The position numbers and the translations under genes are program-made. A stretch of DNA of 64,000 nucleotides from G965229605 sp965229605 (GTDB lineage Bacteria > Pseudomonadota > Alphaproteobacteria > CBDDJK01). This document shows positions 42,828 to 50,472 of this stretch, piece by piece. The notes under the pieces were generated by a model. That model saw only the letters and a list, made by a program, of their open reading frames with translations. It made no database searches and was not told where the DNA came from. Positions within the stretch are counted from its first letter, which is position 1. Every line of letters begins with the position of its first letter. The stretch is taken from positions 1,736,001 through 1,800,000 of the forward strand of contig OZ245892.1 in the NCBI GenBank assembly GCA_965229605.1, given 5' to 3'.

Positions 42828-43869
42828 AGCGCAGCAACGTCTGGCGATTGAAGGGATTTTACGCTACCGCGCACATCCTTACCTTCCAGACGCAGGCGTG
42901 CCGCCTGTTGTTATCGGGCGTGAAGGCAGCAGCCGTCTTTTATCTTATGGTAATACGGAGTCCGGCAAAACGGAGTCCGATAAACCGTTATTGCTGGTAA
43001 TCCCGTCGCTGGTTAATCAGGCTCATATCCTTGATCTTGACAAAAAGACAAGTTTTGCCCGCACATTGGCTGATCGTGGTTATCCGGTTGTGCTTCTGGA
43101 CTGGGGAACACCGGGCCCGCTTGAGCAGAATTTTTCGCTTTCAGATTATATCGCCCGGCTTTTGCGTCTGGTGAATGAAGCGATTGACCCGCAGCCGATA
43201 GTGCTGGTTGGCTATTGCATGGGCGGGCTTCTGGCTTTGGCAGCAACCCTTGCCATGAAAGACCAGCCGAAATACGGGCATCATCCAAAAGCCTATATCG
43301 GGATTGCAACGCCTTGGGATTTTTCAAAAGCGGGCGGGGTGACAGCAGATGATCCGGCCACCAGGCTCTGGATAAAATGGCTGGAGGTGCTTGGCCCTGG
43401 TTTGAAAGCTGGTCATCCTCTGCCAGCCGAATTGCTGCAAGCCTGGTTTGCCATGCGCGACCCGATGCTGGTCATCAAGAAATTTTCAGCCTTCGCGCAA
43501 ATGGACCCGTCATCGGAAGCGGCGCAGCAATTTGTTGCGCTGGAGGATTGGGCCGCCGCCGGGGTGCCACTGGCGGGTCCGGCAGCTTACGAGGCTTTGC
43601 AGTTTTGGTATATTGAAAATCAGCCTTTTAATCGGAAATGGCTGGTTAATGGCAGTGCTGTCCGGCCTGGAGAGCTGAAGATTCCGGCTTTATGTTTGAG
43701 TGCGCAGCGTGACCGGATTGTTCCGGCGGATAGTTCCGGGGCCTTGGCGGCGCAAATTCCCCATGCTGAAACGGTAAAGATGGAGACCGGGCATGTCAGT
43801 ATGATGGCCAAGCCAGACCGGCTGAACCGGCTGGTTGCCCGGATCACTGACTTTCTTGAACGTCTCTAG
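42559..43869 (+). CDS. PHA-synthase-like alpha/beta hydrolase
   Basis: A 436-residue alpha/beta hydrolase of the polyhydroxyalkanoate synthase type. The N-terminal GPRPLWLHL, YRAHPYLPD and LLLVIPSLVNQAHILDL segments are followed by the nucleophile motif GYCMGG, the cysteine lipase-box of PHA synthases. Late catalytic Asp and His lie in LSAQRDRIVP and ETGHVSMM. The annotated ATG has no clear ribosome-binding site and lies inside the preceding frame; the conserved part starts about residue 20. It may be translationally dependent on the upstream frame, or both may be one frameshifted gene. It ends two bases before the convergent cobS. Confidence 0.8.
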   Translation: MPSSPFPASQIYSRLAPFKPGPRPLWLHLMAISTYGMSLPAAFWRLNNGLTGWNHNLSPQILAEWTKLIEEWGQQQNHPALQKDIQQKIEAQQRLAIEGILRYRAHPYLPDAGVPPVVIGREGSSRLLSYGNTESGKTESDKPLLLVIPSLVNQAHILDLDKKTSFARTLADRGYPVVLLDWGTPGPLEQNFSLSDYIARLLRLVNEAIDPQPIVLVGYCMGGLLALAATLAMKDQPKYGHHPKAYIGIATPWDFSKAGGVTADDPATRLWIKWLEVLGPGLKAGHPLPAELLQAWFAMRDPMLVIKKFSAFAQMDPSSEAAQQFVALEDWAAAGVPLAGPAAYEALQFWYIENQPFNRKWLVNGSAVRPGELKIPALCLSAQRDRIVPADSSGALAAQIPHAETVKMETGHVSMMAKPDRLNRLVARITDFLERL

Positions 43870-43871
43870 CG

Positions 43872-44717
43872 TCAAATAGTGAGCAGAATCAGAAGGCTCC
43901 AGGCGGTTATTTCCGTGAATTGCTGAACCGCCCCCAGAATATCCCCGGTCTGCCCGCCAATCCGGGAATGGGCGAGAAGGGCTGGCAGACAGCCAATCCC
44001 GATAGAAGCGACAAGAAAGAGCGTGATATCAAGTCCCTGCATTTTTCCATCAACGATAAAAGTCAGGATCAGGACGGCAAGTGTGATCAGCAGTCCGGCG
44101 GCAAGCAAAAAGAATCGGTTTTTCGGGCTGGCCTGTGCGTAAAATTTTCCAAGTCCATCGGGGCGCGCCGGTTTCATCAGAATCAGCGGCAGCAGCATAG
44201 CACCGCGACTGATCACGCAAATAGTGATAAAGGCGGCAAAGAGTGACACGACATCAAGCAAGTCTTGATCCGGCATATTTTGATCAATGATTTCTGCGAT
44301 GGCCCCGCCGCGTAAAGCCAGCGAGAGGATAAGAGCGAGGACTCCGTAGCTGCCAATTCGGCTGTCGCGCATAATGGCAAGCCGATGCGCGGGGTCATGT
44401 CCAGCGAGCCCGTCGGCAAAATCTGCCAGCCCGTCTTCATGCAAGCCCCCGGTGAGGAGGGTGAGAAGAAGGAGGCAAAAAACAGCCGTCATGAAAACCG
44501 GCAGCCCCAGCCACCAGAAAAACAGACAGGCGAAAGCACCGATAGAACCAATCAGCGCACCGACCAGCGGGAAGGCCCAAACACAAAGAGCAGAAGAATC
44601 GTCAGAACGGTCAGGAAAAAGACGGGAGGACAGCAGCCAGCTTACGGGCAGGCGGGTGAGAAAAAGCAAGGCAAACAGAATATCCTGCACCCGCCGAACG
44701 ATTATGGAGTTTATCAT
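43872..44717 (-). CDS. cobS: Adenosylcobinamide-GDP ribazoletransferase
   Basis: Membrane enzyme that joins adenosylcobinamide-GDP with alpha-ribazole in the last steps of coenzyme B12 synthesis. The 281-residue protein has the GGLHEDGLADFADGLAG signature, RLAIMRDSRIGSYGVLALIL and several hydrophobic segments. Third gene of the minus-strand cobU-cobT-cobS run. Confidence 0.94.
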   Translation of the reverse strand: MINSIIVRRVQDILFALLFLTRLPVSWLLSSRLFPDRSDDSSALCVWAFPLVGALIGSIGAFACLFFWWLGLPVFMTAVFCLLLLTLLTGGLHEDGLADFADGLAGHDPAHRLAIMRDSRIGSYGVLALILSLALRGGAIAEIIDQNMPDQDLLDVVSLFAAFITICVISRGAMLLPLILMKPARPDGLGKFYAQASPKNRFFLLAAGLLITLAVLILTFIVDGKMQGLDITLFLVASIGIGCLPALLAHSRIGGQTGDILGAVQQFTEITAWSLLILLTI

Positions 44718-44741
44718 CTTGTCGGCACAAAACAGGCGCAG

Positions 44742-45764
44742 CTATTGCTGGTCAGAGACACGGGCTTCAGCAAATGTTGCCATGCCGTTATGACAGGCCA
44801 GCGCGGCCCTTACGATGGATAAAGCCAGCGCGGCCCCGGTGCCTTCACCAAGCCGCATGGATAAATCCAGCAAAGGCGGCTTGCCAAATTTTTCAACCAA
44901 CTGCCGATGGCCGGGTTCAACGCTTTGATGGCCGATCAGGCAATGGGCAAGAAAGGCCGGATCGCAGGCAAAGAGAACAGACAGTGCCGCACAACAGATA
45001 TAGCCATCAAGCAGCACCGGAATGCGATGGAATCGCGCGGCAAGTGTGGCCCCGATCATGGCGGCTTGCTCCCGCCCGCCGAAGGCGCACAGAATATCCA
45101 TCGGCTGTCTGGATGTATGATAATCCAGCCCGGCCATCACGATGTTTTTTTTATGGGCAATCCCGGCCGCATCTGATCCGGTCCCGGCCCCGACCCAGAT
45201 GCCGGGATCGCCGCCAAAGACGGCGGCTGCCAAAGCCGCCGAGACTGTTGAATTGCCAATCCCCATTTCGCCCAGAATGATGATATCTGCGTCTTGATCG
45301 ACGGCAGCCGCCCCGCGATTGATTGCGCTTAGACACTCTGCTTCTGACAAGGCCGGGGCTTTGGTAAAATCTTTGGTTGGCTGATCCAGATCAAGGGCAA
45401 TGACGTTTAAATCAGCACCGGCATGACGGGCCAGCTGGTTGATTGCGGCCCCGCCATTTTTAAAATTCGCAACCATTTGCGCGGTCACATCCTGCGGGAA
45501 AACATTGACCCCTTGCGCACAAATGCCGTGATTTCCGGCAAAGACCAAGGCCTGCGCCTGATCAATGGCCGGTTTTTCCTGCCCCTGCCATCCGGCCATA
45601 AAAAGGGCGATGTCTTCAAGTCGGCCCAAAGCACCGGGCGGTTTGGTTAGCTGGTTTTGACGGGTCGTGGCCTCGGCAACCGCCGTTTGATTTTCCTCTG
45701 GCAAGCGGGAGGCCAAAGCAGGAATCGAGTCAAGATCAGCAAGCGGGAATATCGACATAATCAA
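44742..45764 (-). CDS. cobT: Nicotinate-nucleotide-dimethylbenzimidazole phosphoribosyltransferase
   Basis: Makes alpha-ribazole phosphate from dimethylbenzimidazole and nicotinate mononucleotide for the lower ligand of B12. The 340-residue length is normal. Visible are KPPGALGRLEDIA, VFAGNHGICAQGV, ILGEMGIGNST and the C-terminal MRLGEGTGAALAL with the catalytic glutamate. An in-frame ATG six bases downstream (MSIFPL) is an alternative start. Lies between cobU and cobS. Confidence 0.95.
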   Translation of the reverse strand: MIMSIFPLADLDSIPALASRLPEENQTAVAEATTRQNQLTKPPGALGRLEDIALFMAGWQGQEKPAIDQAQALVFAGNHGICAQGVNVFPQDVTAQMVANFKNGGAAINQLARHAGADLNVIALDLDQPTKDFTKAPALSEAECLSAINRGAAAVDQDADIIILGEMGIGNSTVSAALAAAVFGGDPGIWVGAGTGSDAAGIAHKKNIVMAGLDYHTSRQPMDILCAFGGREQAAMIGATLAARFHRIPVLLDGYICCAALSVLFACDPAFLAHCLIGHQSVEPGHRQLVEKFGKPPLLDLSMRLGEGTGAALALSIVRAALACHNGMATFAEARVSDQQ

Positions 45765-45772
45765 TAACTTCT

Positions 45773-46309
45773 TTATAGAACGTTAGGAGGCCCATTTTCT
45801 TGCGGCTTGAGGCAAAGCGGCAAACCGCTGATCACCGTATAGACTTCGTCTGCCCGGGCTGCGATTTGCTGGTTCAACCGCCCGGCGGCATCGCGAAAGC
45901 GTCGGGCCAGCGCATTTTCCGGGACAATGCCGCAACCGACTTCGTTTGAAACCAGAAAAACCGGGGACTGCTGATGCGCAAGCACCTTTACAAGACCCAC
46001 ACTTGCGGCCTCATAATCCTTGTCTGCCAGCATCATATTTGACAACCAGAGTGTCAGGCAATCAACCAGTCGCGGGCCTGATCCATCGCTTTTTAAAAGT
46101 GCCCCTTCAAGATCAAACGGGGCTTCAAGGGTTGACCAGCCATCTCCGCGACGCTGTTTATGATGGGTAATGCGTGTCTGCATTTCTGCATCCCCTGCTT
46201 GCGCGGTGGCAATATAGACCGGGTCTTTACCAGACTTCAGCACATAGGTTTCTGCAAATGCACTTTTTCCTGATCGCGCACCGCCTGTGATAAAAACGAT
46301 CTTGCTCAT
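45773..46309 (-). CDS. cobU: Adenosylcobinamide kinase / adenosylcobinamide-phosphate guanylyltransferase
   Basis: Bifunctional enzyme activating adenosylcobinamide to its GDP form. The 178-residue protein has the P-loop GGARSGKSAFAE at the N-terminus, the guanylylation-region histidines in ITHHKQRRGDGW, LVDCLTLWLSNMM and SNEVGCGIVPENALARRFRD. First gene of the cobU-cobT-cobS run, divergent from cbiB with a 50-60-base intergenic region too short for a cobalamin riboswitch. Confidence 0.95.
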   Translation of the reverse strand: MSKIVFITGGARSGKSAFAETYVLKSGKDPVYIATAQAGDAEMQTRITHHKQRRGDGWSTLEAPFDLEGALLKSDGSGPRLVDCLTLWLSNMMLADKDYEAASVGLVKVLAHQQSPVFLVSNEVGCGIVPENALARRFRDAAGRLNQQIAARADEVYTVISGLPLCLKPQENGPPNVL

Positions 46310-46364
46310 GGGCCAGCAACACCATAAATCCCCTTTGAATGAAAGAAAATTTTTAGAGTGAGTG

Positions 46365-47348
46365 ATGACAGCTGCAATATTACTTGCCGGACTGGTGATT
46401 GAACTCGCTATCGGCTGGCCGGACCGCTTATATCACCTGATCGGACATCCAGTTAGCTGGATGGGCCGGGCTATTTCTGTGCTGGAGCGCGTGTTAAACC
46501 GCCAGTATTTAAACCAACACGCGTTTTCGCCGCAAACCCGGAAGCTTTGTGGCATGCTCACGGTTGTTCTTCTGGTATCTGGCAGTTTTATCGCAGCCTG
46601 GGGTCTGCAATATCTGATCGTGAACACCATAGATGAATCGCTGCTGCAACTGGCGGTTATGGCTATTGTTGCCTGGCCGTTTCTTGCTGCCCGCTCGCTT
46701 TATCAGCATGTGGACCGGGTGAACCAGCCGCTTGCCAAGGGCGATATTACCGATGCGCGCCTGGCCCTTTCGCATATTGTTGGCCGCGAGACAAAAGACC
46801 TTGATCAGGCCGCTATTACCCGGGGGGCCCTGGAAAGCCTGGCCGAAAATTTCAGCGATGCCGTCATCGCCCCCCTGTTCTGGGGCTTGATCTTCGGGCT
46901 GCCCGGGCTTGTTGGCTACAAGATGATCAATACGCTTGATTCCATGGTGGGCTATAAAAATGACCGCTATCAGGATTTTGGCTGGGCCGCCGCCCGGCTT
47001 GACGATCTGGCCAATTTTATCCCGGCCCGGATCAGTGCCTTGATTCTTCTGCTTGTCGCCCCGCGCCATTTCGCTAAAATCCGGCACTTGCCGCAACAAG
47101 CGCGCCATCATGCCTCCCCAAATGCCGGATGGCCGGAAGCTGCCATGGCCCTTGTGCTGAATGTCCGGCTGGCTGGGCCAAGAACCTATGGGCAAAGAAT
47201 CCAGCAGGACCCCTGGATCAATCACTCAGGCCACGACCCTGATGTGTCTGACCTTAAGAAAGGACTGCGGCTTTATCGCTTTTCTATCGCCCTGCTGCTG
47301 GTGCTTTTGACCGGCTTGATGCTTGTGGACGCACTTAATCTGTCGTGA
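46365..47348 (+). CDS. cbiB: Adenosylcobinamide-phosphate synthase
   Basis: Inner-membrane enzyme (CbiB/CobD) that attaches aminopropanol phosphate to adenosylcobyrate. Motifs include GWPDRLYHLIGHPVSWMGR near the N-terminus and HIVGRETKDLDQAAITRGA, followed by ESLAENFSDAVIAPLFW. A GTG at 46362 directly precedes the ATG at 46365; I prefer the ATG. Its 3' end overlaps the convergent ferredoxin gene by 14 bases. Confidence 0.94.
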   Translation: MTAAILLAGLVIELAIGWPDRLYHLIGHPVSWMGRAISVLERVLNRQYLNQHAFSPQTRKLCGMLTVVLLVSGSFIAAWGLQYLIVNTIDESLLQLAVMAIVAWPFLAARSLYQHVDRVNQPLAKGDITDARLALSHIVGRETKDLDQAAITRGALESLAENFSDAVIAPLFWGLIFGLPGLVGYKMINTLDSMVGYKNDRYQDFGWAAARLDDLANFIPARISALILLLVAPRHFAKIRHLPQQARHHASPNAGWPEAAMALVLNVRLAGPRTYGQRIQQDPWINHSGHDPDVSDLKKGLRLYRFSIALLLVLLTGLMLVDALNLS

Positions 47349-47652
47349 GATTGATCAAAATCCGTCCGGCCTCAACCTTGAGCGGGTAGGTCTGCAAATC
47401 CTCATGCACCGGGGCTGACAGGGCTTTCCCCGTGCAAATGTCAAACCGCCCGCCGTGCAAAGGACATTCAATCACACAATCAATCACCAGCCCTTCAGCA
47501 AGGCTTTCCTGTTCATGGGTGCAGAGTATATCGGTCGCAAAAAATCCCTTGCGGGTATTATAGATGGCATAGGTCTGACCGTCATGCTCCCAGGCAATCA
47601 GGTCCTCTTCGTCAATATCGCCAGTTTCGCAGACGTAAATCCATTCGCTCAT
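47335..47652 (-). CDS. Rieske-type 2Fe-2S ferredoxin (MocE-like)
   Basis: A 105-residue electron-transfer protein. The Rieske cluster ligands are in CTHEQESL (CxH) and CPLHGGRFD (CxxH). Such ferredoxins feed electrons to oxygenases; MocE-type proteins accompany MocD desaturase-like oxygenases in rhizopine catabolism. The gene lies 25 bases downstream of a MocD-like desaturase gene on the same strand, so the two probably work together. Confidence 0.92.
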   Translation of the reverse strand: MSEWIYVCETGDIDEEDLIAWEHDGQTYAIYNTRKGFFATDILCTHEQESLAEGLVIDCVIECPLHGGRFDICTGKALSAPVHEDLQTYPLKVEAGRILINLTTD

Positions 47653-47677
47653 GATCAGGCTCCCCCATCCGTTCTAT

Positions 47678-48700
47678 TCACATGGTCCGCCGGGTCAAAC
47701 GCTGCACCGTCCCGCCTTGCGAGATCATATGCGCTGCTTGCCGGATCGACCGGGCTTTGGTCGATAGGCCAAGCGAGCGGCGGATGGTCACGATCAAGAC
47801 CTCCCAGTTTGTTTGCATAAAGCCCGGATCAGGGTCCGGCACCTGATCGGCCAGAGCTTTGGCAAGGTCCGGCAATCCGTGAAAGGGTACTTGCGGGTAA
47901 AGGTGATGTTCGACATGGTTATGCATATTCATATAGAGGAATTTTCCAAGCCAGTTGGTCTTGAAAGAGCGCGTACTTTCAAGGATAGAGGGTGAATTTT
48001 CTTGCAGTTCAACATGCTGGATCAAGGTAAAGAGAAGCATCACGGGCGCACCAAGCAAGCGCGGCACGATAATCAGCCAGACCGGCCACCAAATTCCGTT
48101 GAAGGGGGCGAGCGCAAGCAGCCCATAGAGGCACAGGATAATCCGGGCATTTCGGGTCATTTTGGGGAGTTCGCTCTGCGGCGCACATTCGCGCAGCATC
48201 TGGCTGTAGTTCCTGGTTGCCAGCTGCCAAAAGGCCTGGCTATGGAATCTGAGCAGTCCAAAGCCGCTGATTTCGGTTATCCATCCTTTGAAGCTCAAGG
48301 GGGTATCATAGGGGAATTGGGCATCTTTTTCGGCCCACCAAGTAAAGCTATGGTGCGATGTATGGGTATATCGTCGATGCAAGGGTTCTTCCATATAGAG
48401 GATTGAGGATAGAAAGAGGATTGTTTCATTGAGCCATCTTGTTCGGAAGGCTGTTCCATGTGCGGTTTCATGGCTTACGGCATAGCTTGGCACGCTGAGC
48501 ACGATTCCGTGCAGGATCATTGCGGGCCACATCCATAGTGAGCCGAGTGCTGAGTGGACGATCAGGCCTGTGCCGCAAAGCGCGGTCAGCCATTTGGCGA
48601 GATAGAGCAGGCCGGGCTGATCAGAGCGTGCTGCGATTGATTTAAGCGTTTTCTTGTCGAGTTTTACGCCAGAGGAAGCGGCGTTAGTAGGAGCGACCAT
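47678..48700 (-). CDS. Membrane fatty-acid-desaturase-like oxygenase (MocD-like)
   Basis: A 340-residue integral membrane di-iron protein. The three histidine boxes are present: HETAH (~residue 78), HRRYTHTSHH (~110) and HVEHH (~270), with hydrophobic pairs between them. Members act as desaturases, hydroxylases or N-demethylase-like oxygenases. The Rieske ferredoxin directly downstream and a binding-protein gene 47 bases upstream suggest an uptake-and-oxidation operon, as in the moc (rhizopine) system. Substrate is inferred, not shown. Confidence 0.88.
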   Translation of the reverse strand: MVAPTNAASSGVKLDKKTLKSIAARSDQPGLLYLAKWLTALCGTGLIVHSALGSLWMWPAMILHGIVLSVPSYAVSHETAHGTAFRTRWLNETILFLSSILYMEEPLHRRYTHTSHHSFTWWAEKDAQFPYDTPLSFKGWITEISGFGLLRFHSQAFWQLATRNYSQMLRECAPQSELPKMTRNARIILCLYGLLALAPFNGIWWPVWLIIVPRLLGAPVMLLFTLIQHVELQENSPSILESTRSFKTNWLGKFLYMNMHNHVEHHLYPQVPFHGLPDLAKALADQVPDPDPGFMQTNWEVLIVTIRRSLGLSTKARSIRQAAHMISQGGTVQRLTRRTM

Positions 48701-48747
48701 TGTTACGAATCCTTGAACAAAGGTTTCAGGCTATACTGTCTGGCTAT

Positions 48748-50337
48748 TTACTGATTTGTCCAATAGACCCCGGTCACATCATTGGCCTGGATAGGCGAAT
48801 TGCGCCAGAGACCTTGCAGATTTTTATTCCAGACCCCTGCCTTGGCCAACTGGAACAGAAAAACATTCACCTGATCCTCGGCAATATGACGTTGGGCTTG
48901 CTGCAGCAAACGGGTGCGTTCATCCGGCTGCGCTTCCCTGGAAAGCTCCTCCATGAGCTCGCGAAACGACGCGGAGTGATAGTTAAAATAATAATCCTCC
49001 CGCGCATAGATGTTTATATCCGCAGGCTCGGTATGCGACACGATGGTCAGGTCATAGGCTTTCCGGGTAAAGACCTGATCGAGCCAGATGGCCCATTCAA
49101 CCGGGATGAGTTCAACGGAGACTCCGACCTGGCGGAGTTGGGCGGCGATGATTTCCCCGCTTCGCCTTGCATAGGACGGCGGCGGCAGGGTGAGGGCAAG
49201 GCGAAGGTTATCGGCAAATCCGGCTTCTTTGAGCAAGGCACGGGCTTTATCGGGGTCGTAGGAAACCTGGTCTGTCAGATCAACATAGGCCGGATGGGCT
49301 GGCGAGAAATGACTGCCAATCTCCACGCCATAGCCTGACATCGCCCCGTCAATCAGGGCAGAACGATCAATCGCATGCGCCAGAGCCTGCCGGACTCGCA
49401 GATCAGCAAGGGCCGGATGCGCATGGTTCAAGGCCAGAATAGTCTCTCCTTCCGTGGCCCCGACAACAACGCTAAAGCGGGAATCGCTCTTGAATATTTC
49501 CAGACTTTCCGGGGCCGGGGTATTGGCAATGGCGTCAATATCGCCAGCCAGTAAGGCCGCAACCGAGGCCGCCGGATCAGGAATAATCCGAAAAGTGACC
49601 TGTGAGAGCGCAGGCTTTTCCCCCCAATAGTCGGCTGCTGCCACCAGCTGGATATGATCCCCCTTTACCCAGCGTTCAAGGCGAAAAGGACCGGTTCCAA
49701 CCGGACGGCTTTTATTGCTTGAGGCCGTTTCCGGTGCAACCATAACCGCATCGCCCCACCCCAGATTATAAAGCAGATCACCGGCTTTGCGTTTTAGCAC
49801 TATGCGCAGTCGGTGCGGACTCACGGCTTCAACCTGGTCTATGGCATCAAAAAGCCCTTTCTGGGCATTTATCGACTCTTCGCCGCGGGCCCGGTTTAGC
49901 GAAAAAACCGCATCCTCTGCGCTAAATTCACTGCCGTCGTGGAAGGTGACATTTTTCTGCAAGTCAAAATCATAGCGCAAACCATCTTCGGAAATAACCC
50001 AGCTTTTGGCAAGTGCTGGCTGGACCCGCCCGGCTCGGTCAATGCGCGTCAGGCCTTCAAAAATATTGGCATAGGTAATTTCATCTATCGCGGCGGCCGC
50101 CCCGGCTGTCGGGTCAAGATGCGGGGGCTCCAGCACAATCCCCAACACAAGTTTCTGATCACCTGAAACCTGATCTGCAGCCTGCGCCGGGAGGCTAAGG
50201 CCAAATGCACCTGTTCCGGCAGAAAAAAGGGCTGCAAAAATCAGAAAAAGAACCGTCAAGAAAGACGGTCTATAAAGAAATAGCCGCTGCAGGTAACCGG
50301 CCCCCCCACAACGCAATACGTAACACAATTTATTCAT
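48748..50337 (-). CDS. ABC transporter substrate-binding protein (SBP family 5)
   Basis: About 529 residues. The ATG at 50337 has AGGAG eight bases upstream and is chosen over one 27 bases earlier. A Sec-type signal peptide precedes the cleavage-like AQAAD (FLTVLFLIFAALFSAGTGAF). The mature part is a family 5 binding protein (KSWVISEDGLRYDFDLQKNV, FSAEDAVFSLNRA, DYNFHS-like region) for peptides, opines or related solutes. It is probably cotranscribed with the MocD-like and ferredoxin genes; permease and ATPase genes are not adjacent. Confidence 0.9.
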   Translation of the reverse strand: MNKLCYVLRCGGAGYLQRLFLYRPSFLTVLFLIFAALFSAGTGAFGLSLPAQAADQVSGDQKLVLGIVLEPPHLDPTAGAAAAIDEITYANIFEGLTRIDRAGRVQPALAKSWVISEDGLRYDFDLQKNVTFHDGSEFSAEDAVFSLNRARGEESINAQKGLFDAIDQVEAVSPHRLRIVLKRKAGDLLYNLGWGDAVMVAPETASSNKSRPVGTGPFRLERWVKGDHIQLVAAADYWGEKPALSQVTFRIIPDPAASVAALLAGDIDAIANTPAPESLEIFKSDSRFSVVVGATEGETILALNHAHPALADLRVRQALAHAIDRSALIDGAMSGYGVEIGSHFSPAHPAYVDLTDQVSYDPDKARALLKEAGFADNLRLALTLPPPSYARRSGEIIAAQLRQVGVSVELIPVEWAIWLDQVFTRKAYDLTIVSHTEPADINIYAREDYYFNYHSASFRELMEELSREAQPDERTRLLQQAQRHIAEDQVNVFLFQLAKAGVWNKNLQGLWRNSPIQANDVTGVYWTNQ

Positions 50338-50367
50338 TTTTATACTCCTGACCCGTAATGCCAAGAA

Positions 50368-50396
50368 TATATAATGCGTTGCAGCATTTAAATCAA
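50368..50396 (-). promoter_or_regulatory. Possible promoter of the SBP-MocD-like-ferredoxin operon
   Basis: On the minus strand TTGATT (50396-50391) and TATATA (50373-50368) are separated by 17 bases, about 30 bases before the binding-protein start. Match is fair only. Confidence 0.35.
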
Positions 50397-50472
50397 AATG
50401 AAATTGTCACCTGCTTACAGACATTTGGCTTATATTTAACGCGCACAACCTTGCGCTGCGCAGAACTGCCGA

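Noticed and set aside
46310..46364. Cobalamin riboswitch between cobU and cbiB
   Set aside because: The divergent gap is only about 55 bases, too short for the element, and no conserved B12-box sequence is visible.
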